Of a stretch of DNA of 64,000 nt, positions 12,162 to 25,105 are shown one piece after another. A program made the translations under genes and the position numbers. Numbering within the stretch: position 1 is the first letter of the stretch; each line of letters starts with the position of its first letter. The stretch is taken from NCBI GenBank assembly GCA_947044405.1, contig CAMRHE010000134.1, positions 1,872,001 to 1,936,000 on the forward strand, read 5' to 3'. This DNA is from Leptodactylus fallax. Lineage: Eukaryota; Chordata; Amphibia; Anura; Leptodactylidae. A model generated the notes under the pieces. That model was not told the DNA's origin. It did not search any database and saw only the letters and a program-made list of their open reading frames with translations.

Positions 12162-12266
12162 AAATAGGCGACCACAGTCCTGTTGTCGGAAAGGATCGTC
12201 ACATGACGGCCCTGAATTAGCGGGGAGGCCTCCCTCAGGGCCATTAGGACCACTGTGACTGCTGGA

Positions 12267-13165
12267 TCAAACCTCCTGAAAGTTCAAGAAACCTAAATGA
12301 GCCCCCCACCCCCAGGGGTTGGCATCTGTGGTAATCACAAGAGGGTCTAGGGTTCTCCAGGGCATCCCTTTCACTAAATTCACCCACCAGGCAAGGGAGG
12401 ATCTGGTTCTGTGGCCACCATCATCCTGTCTAGTCTTCCTACATGATTCCAAAGTGACAGTCTCCAATTCAACATCTCTGGAATGCCCTTGAGCCCAGGT
12501 AACCGCCAGAATACAGGCTGTTAAGGAACCTAACACCGACATGGCTTTTCTTATTGAGACTCGAGGATGGAGACAGTGGGAGTCTACCAGGCTCTGAATA
12601 GCTACAACCTTCTTCCCTGGGAGAAAGTACTTTAGAGTCTAGAAGAATCCCCAGAAAATATTTTGTCCCTAGAGGGGGTCAACCTTGATTTTTTTGATGT
12701 AGATCAGCCACCCCAAATGCAAAATGACACTTTGGTTGAACCTAGTTGACACATTCTAGATAACCTACTTCTATCATTGCTACTATCAGGAAGTCATCCA
12801 GATACAGAATAAAAATATCCTTCTCCCTGATATGTGCTGCATCTCTTCCACTAGTTTTGTTTATATACTGGGGACCATGAAGATTCCAAATGGGAATGCC
12901 TGGTACTGTAAGTGACAGACCAAACGATTTATTTCCACCTGATGTCTCCATTTTGAATTTTTTGGGAACTAGATACTGATTTAGCCCCTTCGAAATTATA
13001 ATCGCCCTGAAGGACTAGAAAATTATGGGCGTAAAACCCTTTCTTAACCCCTTCTAGTGGAACCAGGACATTTTTGTTCACTAGACTCAGAACCTCTATA
13101 GGTAGGGCTGACTGACCAGTGGCTGAGGACCTTGGTGGGGGAGTGGAGAGATAGAGACAGCCCAT
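12267..13165 (-). pseudogene. DIRS reverse transcriptase and RNase H remnants
   Basis: Minus-strand frames give, in order, an RT N-terminal stretch (12929-13165), an RT catalytic box with YLDD (12742-12860) and an RNase H stretch with TTDANPWGWGAH (12267-12400). Frame changes separate them, so no continuous protein remains. The YLDD and TTDA boxes are typical of DIRS-type pol. It is a remnant of the old element at 9761-14026. Confidence 0.75.
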
Positions 13166-13169
13166 TCCT

Positions 13170-13992
13170 GATAGTGTGTAAAACCCAGAGGCTTAGGGAG
13201 ATGTCTGCCCAGGCTGGAAGAAAGTTTTTTTTAGTCTTCAGGAGATGATGATGATGATGGGTTGGCTGCTGCTGGTCCAGCTTCAGAGCAGGACACAGGG
13301 ATGCTAGCAGGAACTCTACTACAAACCAGTGCCTCTACCTGTGTCCTCTCGCTTTAAGTAGGTTCCAGCCATCATAAGGGGACGGCGCTCCATGCTTCTG
13401 GGTTCCATCACATCTGCCGGAAGTTGCATCCTAGACTTCCGATGGTCACAGTGCAGTTGGCTGTCATAGGCCCCTCTTCCTTCCTTCTGCCCACAGCAAC
13501 GCTTGTGGTGGGAGCCACACAGGGTGACCCTGCATCAGCTCCCAGTCAGGAACACTTCTGTTCTCTCTCCACTCAGAACTCTTGCAGCGCAATGGGGATA
13601 AATGAAGGACAGTGCAGAACCCTCGGACTTGGAGGGTCCCCTCTGTCAGCCACAGCTCTCCCTACCTTAACCTGCTGGCACCCGGACAGAACCTCCGGCG
13701 GGGAAAATACGAGGATCACACATGGAAGAAGGGAAACTGCATGAAAACAGGTCCTGCCTCTTCCCCAACAGAAGACAGCCCCTCCCTTCCCGCAGCCTTA
13801 ACAAAACTGGGGGTCTGGGATAGGACCCCAACCTGGGACATCCCCTGTTCCTGGTCCGCATCCTCTAGGTGCCCCAACAGCAGCCAGGTAGGTCTCCCTC
13901 CAGGGACAGGAAACTACTGAGGGTGAGAGGCTCCAGATTTCTTTTATTTGGTACGTTTCCTGTCCATGGGGGCGAATCCTCTCTCGCTCTCT
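13170..13992 (-). other. 5' part of the old DIRS element, no intact gene
   Basis: By position this corresponds to the gag-like and leader part of the DIRS element. I see no recognisable gag motif. A short ATG/GAT run lies near 13245-13258. GC content is higher than the surroundings. Confidence 0.4.
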
Positions 13993-15299
13993 GGTGCTGT
14001 TGTGGAAGACGAGAAAAAAGTAATTTTTCATTTTCAAGTTCCAATGTTAATAAAATGTTTGAAACAGTTGTGGGTTAAAAATGCACACTATACCCCTTGG
14101 TAAATTCTGTGAGGGGTGTAGTTTCAAAAATGGGGTCACTTTTAGGGGTTTCTGCAAATGCGACATAACACCGAAAAACTATTCCAGCAAAATCTGCCCT
14201 CAGCCAAATAGTGCTCTTTACGTTCCAAGCTCCTTCATGTATCCATACAGAAGATTATGACCACATATGGGCTATTGCCGTACTCATGTGGGTTGCTTTT
14301 TCTCCTTTAACCCCTTGTGAAAATTAAAACTTTGGGGATAAAGTGACATTTTAGTAATTTTACATTTATACATCCCAATGTTAATAAAATCTGTGAAACA
14401 GCTGTGGAGTCAAAATGCTCACTATACCCCTTGATAAATTACTTGAGGGGTGTAGTTTCCCAAATGGGGTCAATTTTGGAGGGTTTCCATTGTATTGGTA
14501 TTATAGGGGCTCTGCAATTTAGACATGGCACTTGAAAACTATTCCAGCAAAATCTGCTTTTCAAACACCCGATGTCGCTCCTTCCCTTTCACGAGCTGCC
14601 GTGTGCCTAAACATCAGTTTACATCCACATTTGGGGTATTTCCGTGCTCGGGAGAAATGGCATAATAAACTGTGGGATGCATTTTCTCCTTTAACCCCTT
14701 GCGAATATGTTCTTTTTAGAGCTAAATGAACATATTATTCAAAAAACAATTAAATGTCTAAATTTCACTTCCATATTGTTTTAATTCCTGTGAAATGCTT
14801 AAGAGGTTAACAAACTTCCCAAATGCTGTTTTGAATTATTTGAGGGGTGCAGTATTGAAAATGGGGGGGATTTATGGGGGTTTCTAATATATAGGCCTTT
14901 AAAATTCCCTTCAGAACTGAAGTGGCCCCTAACAAATGGGTTTGGGAAATTTTCTTGTAAATCTGGAAAATCGCAGTTACACTTGTAAGCCTTCTTATGT
15001 GCAAAATAAATTAAAGGATGATTAAAAGATGATGATAATATAAAGATATGGTAGATAAAATTTATTAATGTATTTGTGTGGTTTGACTATCGGTATAAAA
15101 AGCAGAGCATTTCACATTTTGAACATTTTACCAAATTTCCATCAAATTTCCTATTTTTTTTTTCATAAATAAATACAAAAATATTGATCAATGTTTACCA
15201 CTAACATGAAGTACTATGTGTCATGAAAAAAACAACCTCAAAATTTCTTGTGTAAATTAAAGTATCTCAAAGTTATTGCTATATAAAGTGACATGTCAC

Positions 15300-16440
15300 G
15301 ATTATTATTATTATTATTGTTTATATAGCACCATTCATTCCATGGTGCTTTACATTTGAGGGTTTATATACAGTACACAAAATATACAAAACAAATACAA
15401 TACTAATAGTGATCACTGGCACAGTGGGATAGAGGGCCCTGCCAGCAAGGGCTTACAATCTATGAGGGAAGAGGGATAGAGACAGAACGTGAGGGGAGAG
15501 GCTGTACAAATGGTGATGTGATGACAGTAGCGTTATGGGAGGATGTAGGCCTTCCTGAATAGGTGAGTCTTCAGGGCCTTCTTGAAGTTTGCGATTGTGG
15601 GGGACAGTCTGATGTGTCTTGGTAATGAGTTCCAGAGTATGGGGGATGCACGGGAGAAATCTTGGATATGGTTGTGTGAAGAGCGGATAAGAGCAGAGCA
15701 GAGTAGGAGGTCTTTGGAGGATTGGAGGTTGCATGCGGGCAGGTAGCGGGAGATTAGGTCGGAGATATATGGAGAGGGGACAGGTTGTGGATGGCTTTGT
15801 ATGCTAGCATTAGAATTTTTAACTCTATTCGCTGGGCAACGGGTAGCCAGTGGAGGGATTGGCAGAGGGGAGTGGCTGATGAAGAACGGGGAGAGAGGTG
15901 TATTAAGCGAGCAGCACAGTTTAGGGCGGACTGGAGGGGGGCGAGAGTATTTGCTGGGAGGCCATGGAGAAGGGTGTTACAGTAATCTAAGCGAGAGATT
16001 GAGGGCATGGACTAGCATCTTTGTAGTTTCATGGGTGAGGAAGGAGCGGATTCGATGGATGTTCTTGAGTTGGAGGTGGCAGAAGGTGTTGAGAGTTTGG
16101 ATGTGCAACTTGAAGGATAGGTCAGTCCAAGGTTATCCCAAGGCAACGGACCCGTGGGCCTGGGGTAAGTGTGGTTCCATTAACTTTGATAGATGGGTCA
16201 GGTAGAGGGGCCGTGTAAGGTGTGGCGAAGATGATGAACTCAGTTTTCTCCATGTTGAGTTTGAGAAAGCGGGAGGAGAGAAAGGAGGCTACAGCTGCTA
16301 GACACTCTGGGACTCTGGACAACAGAGAGGTAATGTCTGGTCCAGAGAGATATATTTGAGTGTCGTCAGCATAGCAATGGTAATGGAAACCTTGAGATTC
16401 TATGAGTTGGCCAAGGCCGAGGGTGGAGATTGGATGTATG
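15300..16440 (-). mobile_element. L2-like LINE, 5'-truncated, with ATT-repeat tail
   Basis: Minus-strand translation shows the reverse transcriptase catalytic box YADDTQIY (near 16360-16385). It then shows the C-terminal region with SRLDYCNTLLHGLP and LHWLPVAQRIELKILML (15754-16008), features of L2/CR1-clade LINEs. The 3' end on the minus strand is an (AAT)n tail at about 15300-15319, typical of L2. Stops and frame changes separate the blocks, so it is a dead, 5'-truncated copy. Confidence 0.85.
15754..16430 (-). pseudogene. LINE ORF2 C-terminal remnant
   Basis: This is the broken coding part of the LINE at 15300-16440. The first block (about 16122-16430) carries RT motif C and the following thumb-like region with KLNMEKTEFI. 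The second (15754-16008) is the C-terminal tail. The blocks are in different frames. Confidence 0.8.
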
Positions 16441-17039
16441 TAATATGTCCTAGCTACTAATGCTGATTTCTCATGATCTGTTAGAGCTATGAAGATAAGC
16501 GATTCGCTGGTGAAAACGATGTTCGGCATTGAGATCTCAAAGCAGAGATTCCCAACAGAGTTTTTTAACAGCAAATCGCTCTGAATCTGTAAGGGCTATC
16601 ATGATGATCTTGAGATACTCATCTTTAAAATGAATCCAAGGTCATCTTCATAGCCCTAATGGATCCTGAGATATGGGGCTCTAAAATGTCCTCCCCCCTC
16701 CAGCCTCAGGCAGCATCTTAGAGCTGAGTGAAGGAGGAAGAGGAGGGGGAAGAAGCAGAACTGTAGACTACAGAGACAATGATTAATCATCGCCTGTGCA
16801 TAACCTGTATGTGACCCCAGGGGGATGTAGCATAGACTTCTCTACATGTTATACCCTCTTCTATCAATCAGAGAGCATATTATACTTTTGCTCTCTGTCA
16901 CATAGAGGGATAATGTAATACCCCTTTGAACATAACCAGGAAGTTTATTGGCACTGTGACGCAGGCGTTTACCACCAAACACTTATACAACACATACACA
17001 AAGTCATCAATAAAGTTTACATTTGAACCTGTCCCTATC
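16441..17039. other. Unassigned non-coding DNA
   Basis: No gene or element with clear ends. 16500-16680 contains repeated gagat/gatctt phrases with no frame that looks coding. Confidence 0.4.
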
Positions 17040-17810
17040 CTGTCCATATCTGATCTTAGAGTAAAATATGCCAACCGCCTATCTAGCGATATCCGTTACA
17101 TGCTAAAATAATAGCAATAACGATTATTACTAGAGATGAACATATAAAACATTTCTGACAGGCGGAAAAGTTCAATCAGTCAGATAGCTCATTTTTACCC
17201 ACTGAATGTCACCATATAAAATCCCAGCTGGCAGCTTTCAAATGGTATTAGGGAGTGTTTTTTTTTGTTTTGTTTTTTTTTGCTCCCACAGTACAAACGA
17301 AACACCTGGACTTTCAGCGGATCATCAGATCTAGAATTATGGCTCTCTAACACCAGTAATGATGAACCACAGGAACTTCAAAGGTTGCGTCCATGAGAGA
17401 AATAAAGCAGCCGTGTTACGCCAATCCAAAACCGGCCCTAGTGATCACATTAGTTACGTATGGAGATTATAATTATTCATTAGAGTTACAATTTTTATAG
17501 GGGGATAGAAAATTATATTCTTATGTAAGCCTCTATTTAATTTCCATGCACAAAATTGGTTGCCACATTTCTGCGATTTTGGCATTTCTTTAACACCTGC
17601 ACCTGTAATTATATATGTATGTGGTATGTATGAATTCCTCACATCTTGCAGTTTTTTGGACAGTACATTTTGTTTGTCAAAAGGGATTGCTTGAGAATGC
17701 ACTTTAGTGGCAAATTTGAACATTTGTGCAATTTTTGCTTGTAATAGGTTTTTATATATGGTATGCTGTGCAATCTGAAAAAAGTTAGATTTTAGTATGA
17801 CAGTCAGTTT
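17040..17810 (+). repeat. Dispersed repeat, partner of 62780-63290
   Basis: Phrases shared in the same order and orientation with the right end of the window include ctagcgatatccgttac/ctagcaatatacgttac, atcatcagatctagaa/gtcatcagatttagaa, and tggtatgtatgaa. The family is not identified. It is interrupted at 17815 by a TA-flanked MITE. Confidence 0.7.
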
Positions 17811-17814
17811 GCTA

Positions 17815-18996
17815 CCCTGTTTCCCCGAAAATAAGACACCCCCGAAAGTAAGACATAGGAGAGGTTTCGTAGAATTGCCCAATATAAGGCATCCCCCGAA
17901 AGTAAGACGTAGGAGACGTTTCGTTTCGCAGCATTCCCGAACAGAACATACGGTATATACGGTATGTGAGGCCGCGGGCCGAACCCCACAATCACTGCTA
18001 TCATTATACTCCAGGGTCTTTGAAAAGACCCCAGAGTATAATAATCGGAGGCCCAGAGTTGGTGAGGGAACATAAAAAACAATATGAAAGGACCCCAGAG
18101 TATAATAATTGTTCATGGGTGGTCCACAATGGGACATATAATAGTGTGTGCAGGGGCCACTATGGGGCAAAATACTCAGTGCAGGGGCCACTATGGGGAA
18201 TAATAGTGTGTGCAGGGGCCACTATGAGGAATGATACTGTGTGCAGGGGCCACTATGGGGCATAATACTGTGTGCAGGGGAACTATGGGATATAATAGTG
18301 TGTGCAGGAGCCACTAGGGGATATAATACTGTGTGCAGGGGCCACTATGGGCAGTAATAGTGTGTGCAGGGGCCACTATGGGATATAATACTGTGTGCAG
18401 GGGGCCACTATGGGGCATAATACTGTGTGCAGGGGCCACTATGGGATATAATACTGTGTGCAGGGGGCCACTATGGGGAATGATACTGTGTGCAGGGGCC
18501 ACTATGGGTCATGATACTGTGTGCAGGGGCCACTATGGGACATGATACTGTGTGCAGGGGCCACTATGGGATATAATACTGTCTGCAGGGGCCACTATGG
18601 GACATGATACTGTGTGCAGGGAAATTAATGGTTTGGATTGTTATGATGATGTCCTAGAAGACGATGACATAACTGTCATTGAATAAATTTTACTTTCTAT
18701 TCGTACCGTAAATATTGGTAAATGTACCATACTGTTAATTGTTGTACATGGAAATAATGGTTTCGGTAGTAGTAAGAAATTCTTGATAGGATTCACAGTT
18801 TGTCTGGTTATGCTGGTTTGTGATGACAACTACTGTACAGTACCGTATATAATAAATGTTCATTTTTTTGTTCAGCAATAAATGTGAATTCTTCTTCATT
18901 GAAAAAAAAAAAAGACATCCCCTGAAAATAAGACACAGCACATCTTTGGGAGCAAAAATAAATATAAGACGCTGTCTTATTTTCGGGGAAACAGGG
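17815..18996. mobile_element. TA-flanked MITE with terminal ccctgtttccccg repeats
   Basis: The ends are ccctgtttccccgaaaataa at 17815 and the reverse complement ending gaaacaggg at 18996, with TA on each side (17813-17814, 18997-18998). TA target sites suggest a Tc1/mariner or pogo-type parent. There are further internal copies of the gaaaataagac motif. The interior is taken up mainly by a 31-bp minisatellite and its flank. Confidence 0.82.
18128..18620. repeat. 31-bp minisatellite array 1
   Basis: About 16 head-to-tail copies of a unit close to ataatactgtgtgcagggg plus ccactatgggg, with 30-32-bp variants. Preceded at about 18000-18110 by a module with accccagagtataataa. A second array of the same unit is at 41485-41990. 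Confidence 0.9.
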
Positions 18997-19105
18997 TATG
19001 TGCAGTGCAGATTTTTAACATTAGTAAATGACAGCAAAATATTGTTTGTCTACTGTATCAGTGTTTTTGAGAGTACGAGCTATAGTAGCTGAGGTTTGCG
19101 GTATA

Positions 19106-20689
<1,584 letters not shown>

Positions 20690-20960
20690 TATATAAATTG
20701 TGTACACCTTGATCTATTTTATGTGTTCTGTACATGACTGTATAATTTAATGAGTTTTAGGTACAAATATGTTTTAATGCATTTTTTCAAAAAATTATTT
20801 GTTTGTGTCACAAAGTTACATGAAGGTGGACATGACTATTGATAACCCATTGAGATACATGTAATCTTCAGGTCGTCTACTTTCAAGAAATATATAGGGT
20901 TTAAGGGTGCACTTACTTTTCACAGTATGTGATCCCTACATGTTATAGGATGATACTTTT

Positions 20961-22191
20961 TTAATCCCTTTATACCACAGCCTATTTTCGTTTTTGCATT
21001 TCCATTATTCCCTCCCCCCATTCCAAGAGCCATAACTTTTTCATTTTTCAGTTCACAGAGTCATATAAGGGCTTATTGTTTGCGGTACAAATAGTACTTT
21101 GTAATGGCAACATTCAATATCCTGTACAACGTACTGGGAAGCTGCAAAAAAAAAAAAAAACACATTTACGCCAATTTCTTATGTGTTTAATTTTTACGTC
21201 ATTCACTATACTGTAAAAATGACCAGTTACCTGTATTCTGCGGATCAGTATGATCGCAGCGATACCAAATTTATATAGTATTTGTAACATTTTGATACCT
21301 TTTAAAAAATTAAAAATTTTGCAAAATACAAAAATTTCGTCTCGCCATATTGTAACACCTGTAACTTTTTTATATTTATGTGTATGGAGCTGGGTACGGT
21401 GTCTTTTTATGCGGGTCAAGATGGCATTTTTAGTGATACCATTTTGGGGAAGGTCTGATGGTTTGATCACTTTTTATTCTATTTTTTATAGGAGGCAAAA
21501 AGTTGAAAAACAGCCATTTGCCCATTTTGATTTTTCCCCCCCGCTACGCCATTCACCTTATGGGAGAAATATTTTAATAGTTCAGACAATTTGGAGCACG
21601 GGAACATCTAAAGTGTTTATGTTTACTTTTGTTTATTTTTATATATGATCTAGGGAAAGGGGGGTGATTTGAACTTTAATATTTATTTATTTTTTTTTTA
21701 TACTTTAAAATTTTTTTTTTCTTTTATGAGCAGACCCCTTAGGGACCTTGAACCCTAGGGTGTCTGATCACTCACACTATACATTGCAATACTAATGTAT
21801 TTCAGTGTATAGCGAAATTCATTCCCTTCTATTACACGATGCCTCTGGCAGCGTGTAATAGATCTAATGTAATGACAAGCCTGGGAGCCTTCAATAGGCT
21901 GCCGGGTGTCATAACAACCGATCACCGCCCTCTGATGTTCAGGAGGGTGGTGATCGGTGAAAGATGGCGGCTGCGCACTTTAGATGCCATGGTCACGTTT
22001 GACCACGGCACCTGAAGTATTAACAGCTGCGATCGGTGTCAGCACCGATCGCCGCTGTTAGCGGCAGATGTCAGCTGTATTATACAACTGGCACCTGCCG
22101 TGTATGGAGAAAGCTCAGCTCCTGAGCTCTCTCCATACAAACCTTCACACCCAATCACGTACATGTACGTGATTGGGTGTGAAGGGGTTAA
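20961..22191. mobile_element. TTAA-flanked non-autonomous element, 1.2 kb
   Basis: It begins ttaatccctttataccac and ends gtgtgaaggggttaa, so TTAA is at both edges and the termini are similar in reverse complement. A palindrome cacgtacatgtacgtg lies near the right end (22157-22172). The phrase catataagggcttattgtttgcgg recurs in fragments at 39437-39590 and, inverted, in 27690-28374. No transposase is seen. Confidence 0.7.
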
Positions 22192-22201
22192 TATTTCCAG
22201 C

Positions 22202-22442
22202 TTTAAGGCCGAGGCCCCAGGTTGCAGAAATGCAGTTTTTTTTTGTTGCAGATTTTGCTGCGTTTTTTTTTTTTTTTTTTTTAGCCAAAGCCAGGAGTAG
22301 ATTGAGCAGAAGGGAGAAGTATAAATATTTCGTATATATTTCCCATTCCTTTTGTAGCCATTCTTGGCTTTGGCTCAAAAAACACAGCAAGATCTGCAAC
22401 AAATAAAAGCTGCGTTTCTGCAACGTGGGGCCTTAGCCTTAA
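22202..22442. mobile_element. Palindromic MITE (aaggccccacgt family), copy 1
   Basis: Left end tttaaggccgaggcccc, right end aacgtggggccttagcctta. A gctgcgtttctgcaacg core is shared with copies at 23853, 25404, 28471 and 57053. The terminal style suggests a hAT-type parent, which is inference. Confidence 0.7.
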
Positions 22443-23852
22443 CCAGGTTTTTGTTCCTTCCAGTTCTGGTGATATGTACATGCAGGTGTAGGCCTGCATG
22501 AATGAACTCTGTTGAACTCTTATGTTTAGGAAGTGTGGTGCATATAAGTGTCTATACTGCATTTTCCCCTTCAGATTGTTTCTGTACATTAATATTTTTC
22601 TGTATGCTTTATTAGTGAACAGGCTCTTATGCTGTATGTTCTCTGATCCAATAAGCTGTCTTGCTTTGCTGACAATACCCCTCCCCTCACAAAACTGCAC
22701 CCCCTATTCCTCAATTAACTTTTAAGGCTATGGATTACTGATTAAGGCCCATGTTGGATTTTGTGTCACAAGCTTGTTTCCAAAATCATAGGTTGTGGTC
22801 ATGCTTGTGTAACACTTGGGGATTATTTTAACTCATGGTATCGCCATCTCTTCATCAAGATGGTTGGCACATTAGAAACCTCCAATAAATTCTCACCCCG
22901 ACTCAATGAATCCCATTCAAAACTGACCTCTGCCAGGTTTTATTATTCTGTTTTCACAGCAACACAGCATGTACATCACAGTACAAAATAAATCCTCAGC
23001 CTTCTGGCTATTGACTACACATTCAGTATCCCTCACTATGAGACCCTGGGCCTACTATTCAGTATCTCCACAAACACAGTGGTTCTCACCAACTCACATG
23101 GTTGTGGCTCCCACAGGACCTGGCACAGCCTGTCCTCCCCAGACTGAAATGTAGGCTTTAAAGGGGTTATGTGGTAATATAATAGAATATAAAAACTTGC
23201 TTACTGTATAGATACAGGTTCCCAGGCACCGGGATGATTGGCTTTACACAGCGAAGCAGGGGGTGTGGAAGTCTCATTCCTTAGCCTCCCCAACTGCTAC
23301 CCCATCTACCTATGACATTACTAACACCAGTCTACTCCTGCCTCAAGTCAGTGTCAGCAGGGTAGGCTGAGAAATGAGGCATCCACAACCCCTGCTTCAC
23401 TATCCCCCCCCCCATCCTGCAGCATTCTGCAAAGCTAATCATTGGGGCGCTGAAAAAGTGAATGTTAACTACATGTGCCATATGTGAGTGCTGTCTCCTA
23501 ATAACATGATGCCACCAGAGTAAGGTGCAAAAGTAGTTACTACACAGTTTCAAAAGGGGTACTATGTCGAAACGGAAATTTACTTAACTACTTCTGCCTA
23601 TTGATTTTCATTTTCTAATCTGTTGACTCAATGTGATCAGAAACTACACACAGCTGCTGGCAGTCCCCAGGGTTAAGATATCATTCCAGGGAAATCTGTG
23701 GATAGTGTCAGCATAATAGCCGTAGCATTACATATCGGTAGCCCTTGGCATGAAGTAGTATTGTTGAAAAAAGAACGCCACAGCATCAGCTCGAGTTGAC
23801 AGCAATCTGTGGAAAGGTGGCACAGGTGTAGTTAAGAATAATTTTCTAGTAG
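22443..23852. other. Intergenic DNA, nothing recognised
   Basis: No frame shows known protein similarity and no paired ends are seen, apart from a short ttaaaggggttatg start at 23159 that resembles the left end of a local MITE family. Confidence 0.4.
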
Positions 23853-24056
23853 CTTTAAGGCTGAGGGTCTGTGGTGCGGAAATGTAGCTTTTTTTGTTGT
23901 TTTTTTTTAGCCAAAATCAAGAATGGCTACAAAGGGATAGGGAAATATATAGGAATTACTTATACTTCCACTTTTAGCTCAATCCACTCCTGGCTTTGGC
24001 TCAAAAAAACACAACCAGAAAAGCTGTGTTTCTGCAACGTGGGGCCTTAGCCTAAA
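23853..24056. mobile_element. Palindromic MITE (aaggccccacgt family), copy 2
   Basis: Left end ctttaaggctgagggtctg, right end aacgtggggccttagcctaaagg. About 200 bp with no coding capacity. Confidence 0.7.
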
Positions 24057-24417
24057 GGTTTTTTCCGAGCGTAAAATACTGATGACCTATCCTAAGGATA
24101 TCAGATTAGTTGGAGTCCTACATCTGACATCCCCATTAATCAGCTGTTCTCAGCTGAAGAAAGGAAGCAGACAACTGTGTTCTCAGCTTTGTATCCAGGC
24201 CAGATACTGCAGATAGGTCACATTCATTTGAATGGGACCTAAGCTGCAGTGACTTGGTTCAGCCACCACAAAGCGAACAGCGCTGTCTTCTTCCTGTTCC
24301 ATTCTCTGTGTATCAGCTGCTGAGAGCAGATCAATGGAGGTGTCAGACTCCCACAGTTATGATACTAGTGACCTATCATTAGGATACATCAATATTTTAC
24401 CCCAAAAACCCCTTTAA
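24055..24417. mobile_element. Palindromic MITE (gatgacctatcc family)
   Basis: Starts aaaggttttttccgagcg with tgatgacctatcctaaggat close inside, and ends gtgacctatcattaggat followed by aaaacccctttaag. The halves are inverted. A related copy is at 43545-43887. Confidence 0.6.
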
Positions 24418-24596
24418 GCAAACTGTTAAGATAATGTTTAATTTCTAAATTGTATACTATAATACAGAATGTGTCTGTCATGTATGTCTAATCAATCTAA
24501 CATTCAGGCGTATTTTAGATCCACCATAGTTGGAAGAAAATCGGAAATATATCACTACAAAAAACTAGGTTCTGTCCCAGAGAAATAAAGTTCCTA

Positions 24597-25036
24597 TTTG
24601 GATATTCCAGAATATTTATTACAGTAAGAAAGGCATGCAAAGAAACATAATAATATGAATAAAACCCCTGCTCACAAATGTTCTATCAAAGTAATATACT
24701 TCCAAAAAATAGTTAGCATTAATGACTTTCTGGTCCACAATTGCCCAGCTGTCTTGGTTACAAATGCAGGTGACTCAAATGTTCATGTTCAGCTTTCCCA
24801 GGCATCTTCCACTCACGTGACAATAAACTTATTTTTTACAATGATTTTGTTTTAATCTCCATTTTTAAAAGTCTACTTTCCAGAAGTGGTGAGGGGATAG
24901 CACTATATAGAAAACAGTCCTCAGTAAAGATATGGATTTACAGAAGACAGACATATTCATCTCACAGCAGGGATGATGCTGGAACATGGTGACTAAACAG
25001 GAAATCGCCTAGTAAAGGAAAGACATTCCATGGCCA
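24597..25036 (-). other. ZC3HC1: ZC3HC1 3' untranslated region
   Basis: This lies between the stop codon of the last exon and the first good minus-strand AATAAA. Its length is set by that signal and the true cleavage site is not known. Confidence 0.6.
24615..24620 (-). terminator. Polyadenylation signal AATAAA for ZC3HC1
   Basis: TTTATT on the plus strand reads AATAAA on the minus strand, about 420 bp past the stop codon. Assignment is by position only. Confidence 0.5.
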
Positions 25037-25105
25037 TCAAGATGAGCTGCTCACTTGCCATTGTCTAAATATTCTGAAGACTTTGCGTGATTTCTCTGGA
25101 ACACT
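25037..25105 (-). CDS. ZC3HC1: ZC3HC1 coding exon 10 (last)
   Basis: Acceptor tttcag at 25108-25106. Encodes 22 residues with EKSRKVFRIFRQW, then TGA at 25039-25037. It is separated from exon 9 by a 6.5-kb intron full of repeats. Confidence 0.94.
   Translation of the reverse strand, partial: SVPEKSRKVFRIFRQWQVSSSS

Larger units (their letters stand above)
9761..14026 (-). mobile_element. DIRS-like tyrosine-recombinase retroelement, old copy
   Basis: The left edge (ggtaattggattttcttgat) appears in reverse complement at about 9828-9856. It is followed there by a segment (about 9857-9892) that is the reverse complement of the right edge near 13993-14026. That is the DIRS internal complementary region. 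Reading on the minus strand, remnants appear in the DIRS order: reverse transcriptase, RNase H, tyrosine recombinase. All are broken by stops and frameshifts. An L1-type fragment interrupts it at 11393-12161. The right flank resumes the TTAA-family repeat. Confidence 0.75.
7360..15295 (-). mobile_element. TTAA-family element relic, inverted copy C, heavily interrupted
   Basis: 7360-7470 matches the reverse complement of 53380-53480, and the far end at about 15230-15295 (tatctcaaagttattgc) is the reverse complement of the heads at 990 and 44898. In between are the same unit motifs as in copies A and B. It is broken by a MITE (9418-9761) and an old DIRS element (9761-14026). No transposase gene is seen. 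Ends are approximate, since the head runs straight into the L2-like LINE tail at 15300. Confidence 0.55.

Noticed and set aside
17454..18191. 245-codon minus-strand frame
   Set aside because: It crosses a transposon boundary at 17815 and the minisatellite flank, so it cannot be an ancestral gene.
17966..18545. Repetitive open frames in the minisatellite (CAGATMG-type peptides)
   Set aside because: They arise from the tandem unit in several frames at once and have no start context or exon structure.
18128..18620. CRISPR-like array
   Set aside because: Units are contiguous 31-bp tandem copies with no unique spacers, in a vertebrate nuclear context.
24655..24855. 66-codon plus-strand frame opposite the ZC3HC1 3' UTR
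   Set aside because: No similarity and no splice or polyadenylation support; it lies antisense in an untranslated region.
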